From positions 1 through 5,376 of the forward strand of contig CAKTJA010000096.1 of the NCBI GenBank assembly GCA_934567115.1: a stretch of DNA of 5,376 nt, given 5' to 3'. Positions 4,462 through 5,376 of the stretch are shown here, piece by piece. The notes beneath the pieces are model-generated. The model was given only the letters and a program-made list of their open reading frames with translations, was not told where the DNA came from and searched no databases. Every line of letters begins with the position of its first letter. The first letter of the stretch is position 1. This DNA comes from an uncultured Oscillospiraceae bacterium. Lineage in GTDB: Bacteria > Bacillota > Clostridia > Oscillospirales > Oscillospiraceae. Made by a program: the position numbers and the translations under genes.

Positions 4462-5376
4462 CTAATTCATGAGCCACTCCGGGCGCGACCGTTTCTTTAC
4501 GCCGGACACAATGCCCATTGCCGCAAAAAGCGTGACAACGGACGAGCCGCCGTAGCTGAAAAACGGAAGCGTCAGTCCGATGACCGGCATGAGGAACAGA
4601 CACATGCCGATATTGGCGACCGTTTGAAAGATCAGCATTCCCGCCATGCCGACGCAGACATAACCCTCCATCGGCGTGGCCGCGTCGCGCGCGACGACCA
4701 GACAGCGCACGATGATCGCCAGAAGCAGTACGATGACCAGCGCGCAGCCGAGGAAGCCAAGCTCCTCCCCGCAGACGGAAAAGATAAAATCCGTCTGCCG
4801 CTCCGGCAGGCTCCACGTATAGGGCGACTGCGTCTGCGTTCCGTTGAACAGTCCCTGCCCCGTCAGCTCCCCCGAGCCGAGCGCAAGCATGCTGCGCGTC
4901 TGCTGAAAGCCCTTGTCCTGCACATCATAGCTGTGGTCAAGAACGACACGGAACCGGTCCTTCATATAGCCCGGGATCAGATCCAGCTTCCACACGGCGG
5001 CAAAGGCCACCGCGCCGCCGCCGAGACCGAGCGCAAGCCACCGCGCCGCCATCCCCGCCGAAAAGACCATACATATAAATATAAATATATACACCAGTGC
5101 GCTGCCCGCGTCGCCCGAGATCACAACGATCAGCCCCACCATGAAAAGCATGTGCGCGGTCGGACGGATCACGTTTTCAAAGCGCCGAAGATCCTGGTTC
5201 TCGTTCAGCAGCGCGAGCTGATAGGCCAGCAGCACGACGAAAAAGACCTTGACCACCTCCGCCGGCTGGATGGTGACGGGGAAGTTTTTCAGAAACGCGA
5301 CGCCCAGCGACCTCCCGATATCGTTCACGCCCAGCCATGCGCGGTTCCCGGTGCGGGCCTGTCCGAACGGGGTGAG
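4462..5376 (-). CDS. rodA: SEDS-family peptidoglycan polymerase, RodA-like, C-terminal 304 residues, 5' end off the right edge
   Basis: SEDS proteins are multi-membrane-spanning glycosyltransferases that polymerise lipid II with a partner class B PBP (RodA in elongation, FtsW in division, SpoVE in the spore cortex). The frame is open to the right edge, so the GTG at 5328 is internal: codons before it read TPFGQARTGNRAWLGV, continuous with the family. About 70-100 N-terminal residues are missing. Landmarks are IQPAEVVKVFFVVLLA, SGDAGSALVY, the long extracellular loop with GLFNGTQTQ and LPERQTDFIFSVCGEELGF, and near the end LPFFSYGGSS. The Asp in TDFIF (codon 4789-4791) matches the essential catalytic Asp of RodA. 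The GTQTQ block ahead of LPER points to RodA rather than FtsW or SpoVE, though paralogue naming remains less certain than family. It ends with a short basic tail (VKKRSRPEWLMN) and converges on sigG. Confidence 0.9.
   Translation of the reverse strand, partial: LTPFGQARTGNRAWLGVNDIGRSLGVAFLKNFPVTIQPAEVVKVFFVVLLAYQLALLNENQDLRRFENVIRPTAHMLFMVGLIVVISGDAGSALVYIFIFICMVFSAGMAARWLALGLGGGAVAFAAVWKLDLIPGYMKDRFRVVLDHSYDVQDKGFQQTRSMLALGSGELTGQGLFNGTQTQSPYTWSLPERQTDFIFSVCGEELGFLGCALVIVLLLAIIVRCLVVARDAATPMEGYVCVGMAGMLIFQTVANIGMCLFLMPVIGLTLPFFSYGGSSVVTLFAAMGIVSGVKKRSRPEWLMN

Noticed and set aside
5069..5095. AT-rich run inside the rodA-like gene resembling promoter or origin sequence
   Set aside because: It encodes a hydrophobic membrane segment (VYIFIFIC) in frame, which explains the Ile/Tyr/Phe codon richness.
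5326..5328. GTG as the start of the rodA-like gene
   Set aside because: The frame continues upstream to the window edge with residues that fit the SEDS family, and no ribosome binding site precedes the GTG.

Overview
The window comes from a high-GC (roughly 60% by eye), endospore-forming Firmicute, most likely of class Clostridia and plausibly an Oscillospiraceae-type gut anaerobe. The reasons are a clear sporulation sigma factor (SigG), a YlmC/YmxH-type PRC-barrel protein, a T-box leader ahead of an aminoacyl-tRNA synthetase, and strong Gram-positive Shine-Dalgarno sequences. The organism assignment is inference. Nothing in the window suggests phage, IS, CRISPR or other mobile DNA.

Layout from left to right. 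Positions 1-2215 (minus) hold alaS, alanyl-tRNA synthetase, cut by the left edge so that the N-terminal 738 residues are visible. Positions 2298-2711 (minus) hold a small predicted lipoprotein of unknown function. Its best start is a non-canonical ATC codon behind a strong ribosome binding site. Positions 2735-2991 (minus) hold a near-consensus sigma-A promoter followed by a T-box riboswitch whose antiterminator and terminator can both be drawn base by base. Positions 3037-3330 (minus) hold a ylmC/ymxH-family gene. Positions 3331-3533 form a divergent intergenic region with a cluster of small inverted repeats and a putative forespore-type promoter for sigG. Positions 3534-4304 (plus) hold complete sigG. 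A stem-loop terminator at 4412-4445 lies between the convergent genes. Positions 4462-5376 (minus) hold the C-terminal 304 residues of a SEDS-family glycan polymerase, most like RodA, cut by the right edge.

How it works together. The T-box leader should sense uncharged tRNA, presumably tRNA-Ala because alaS lies downstream, and switch transcription of a lipoprotein-alaS unit. No terminator is seen between the leader's own terminator and alaS. The unusual points are the lipoprotein gene between the T-box and its synthetase, and its ATC start. sigG and ylmC are divergent around a short shared control region, which fits sporulation-linked expression. Elsewhere the window is ordinary core-genome content, and I found no convincing new multi-gene system.
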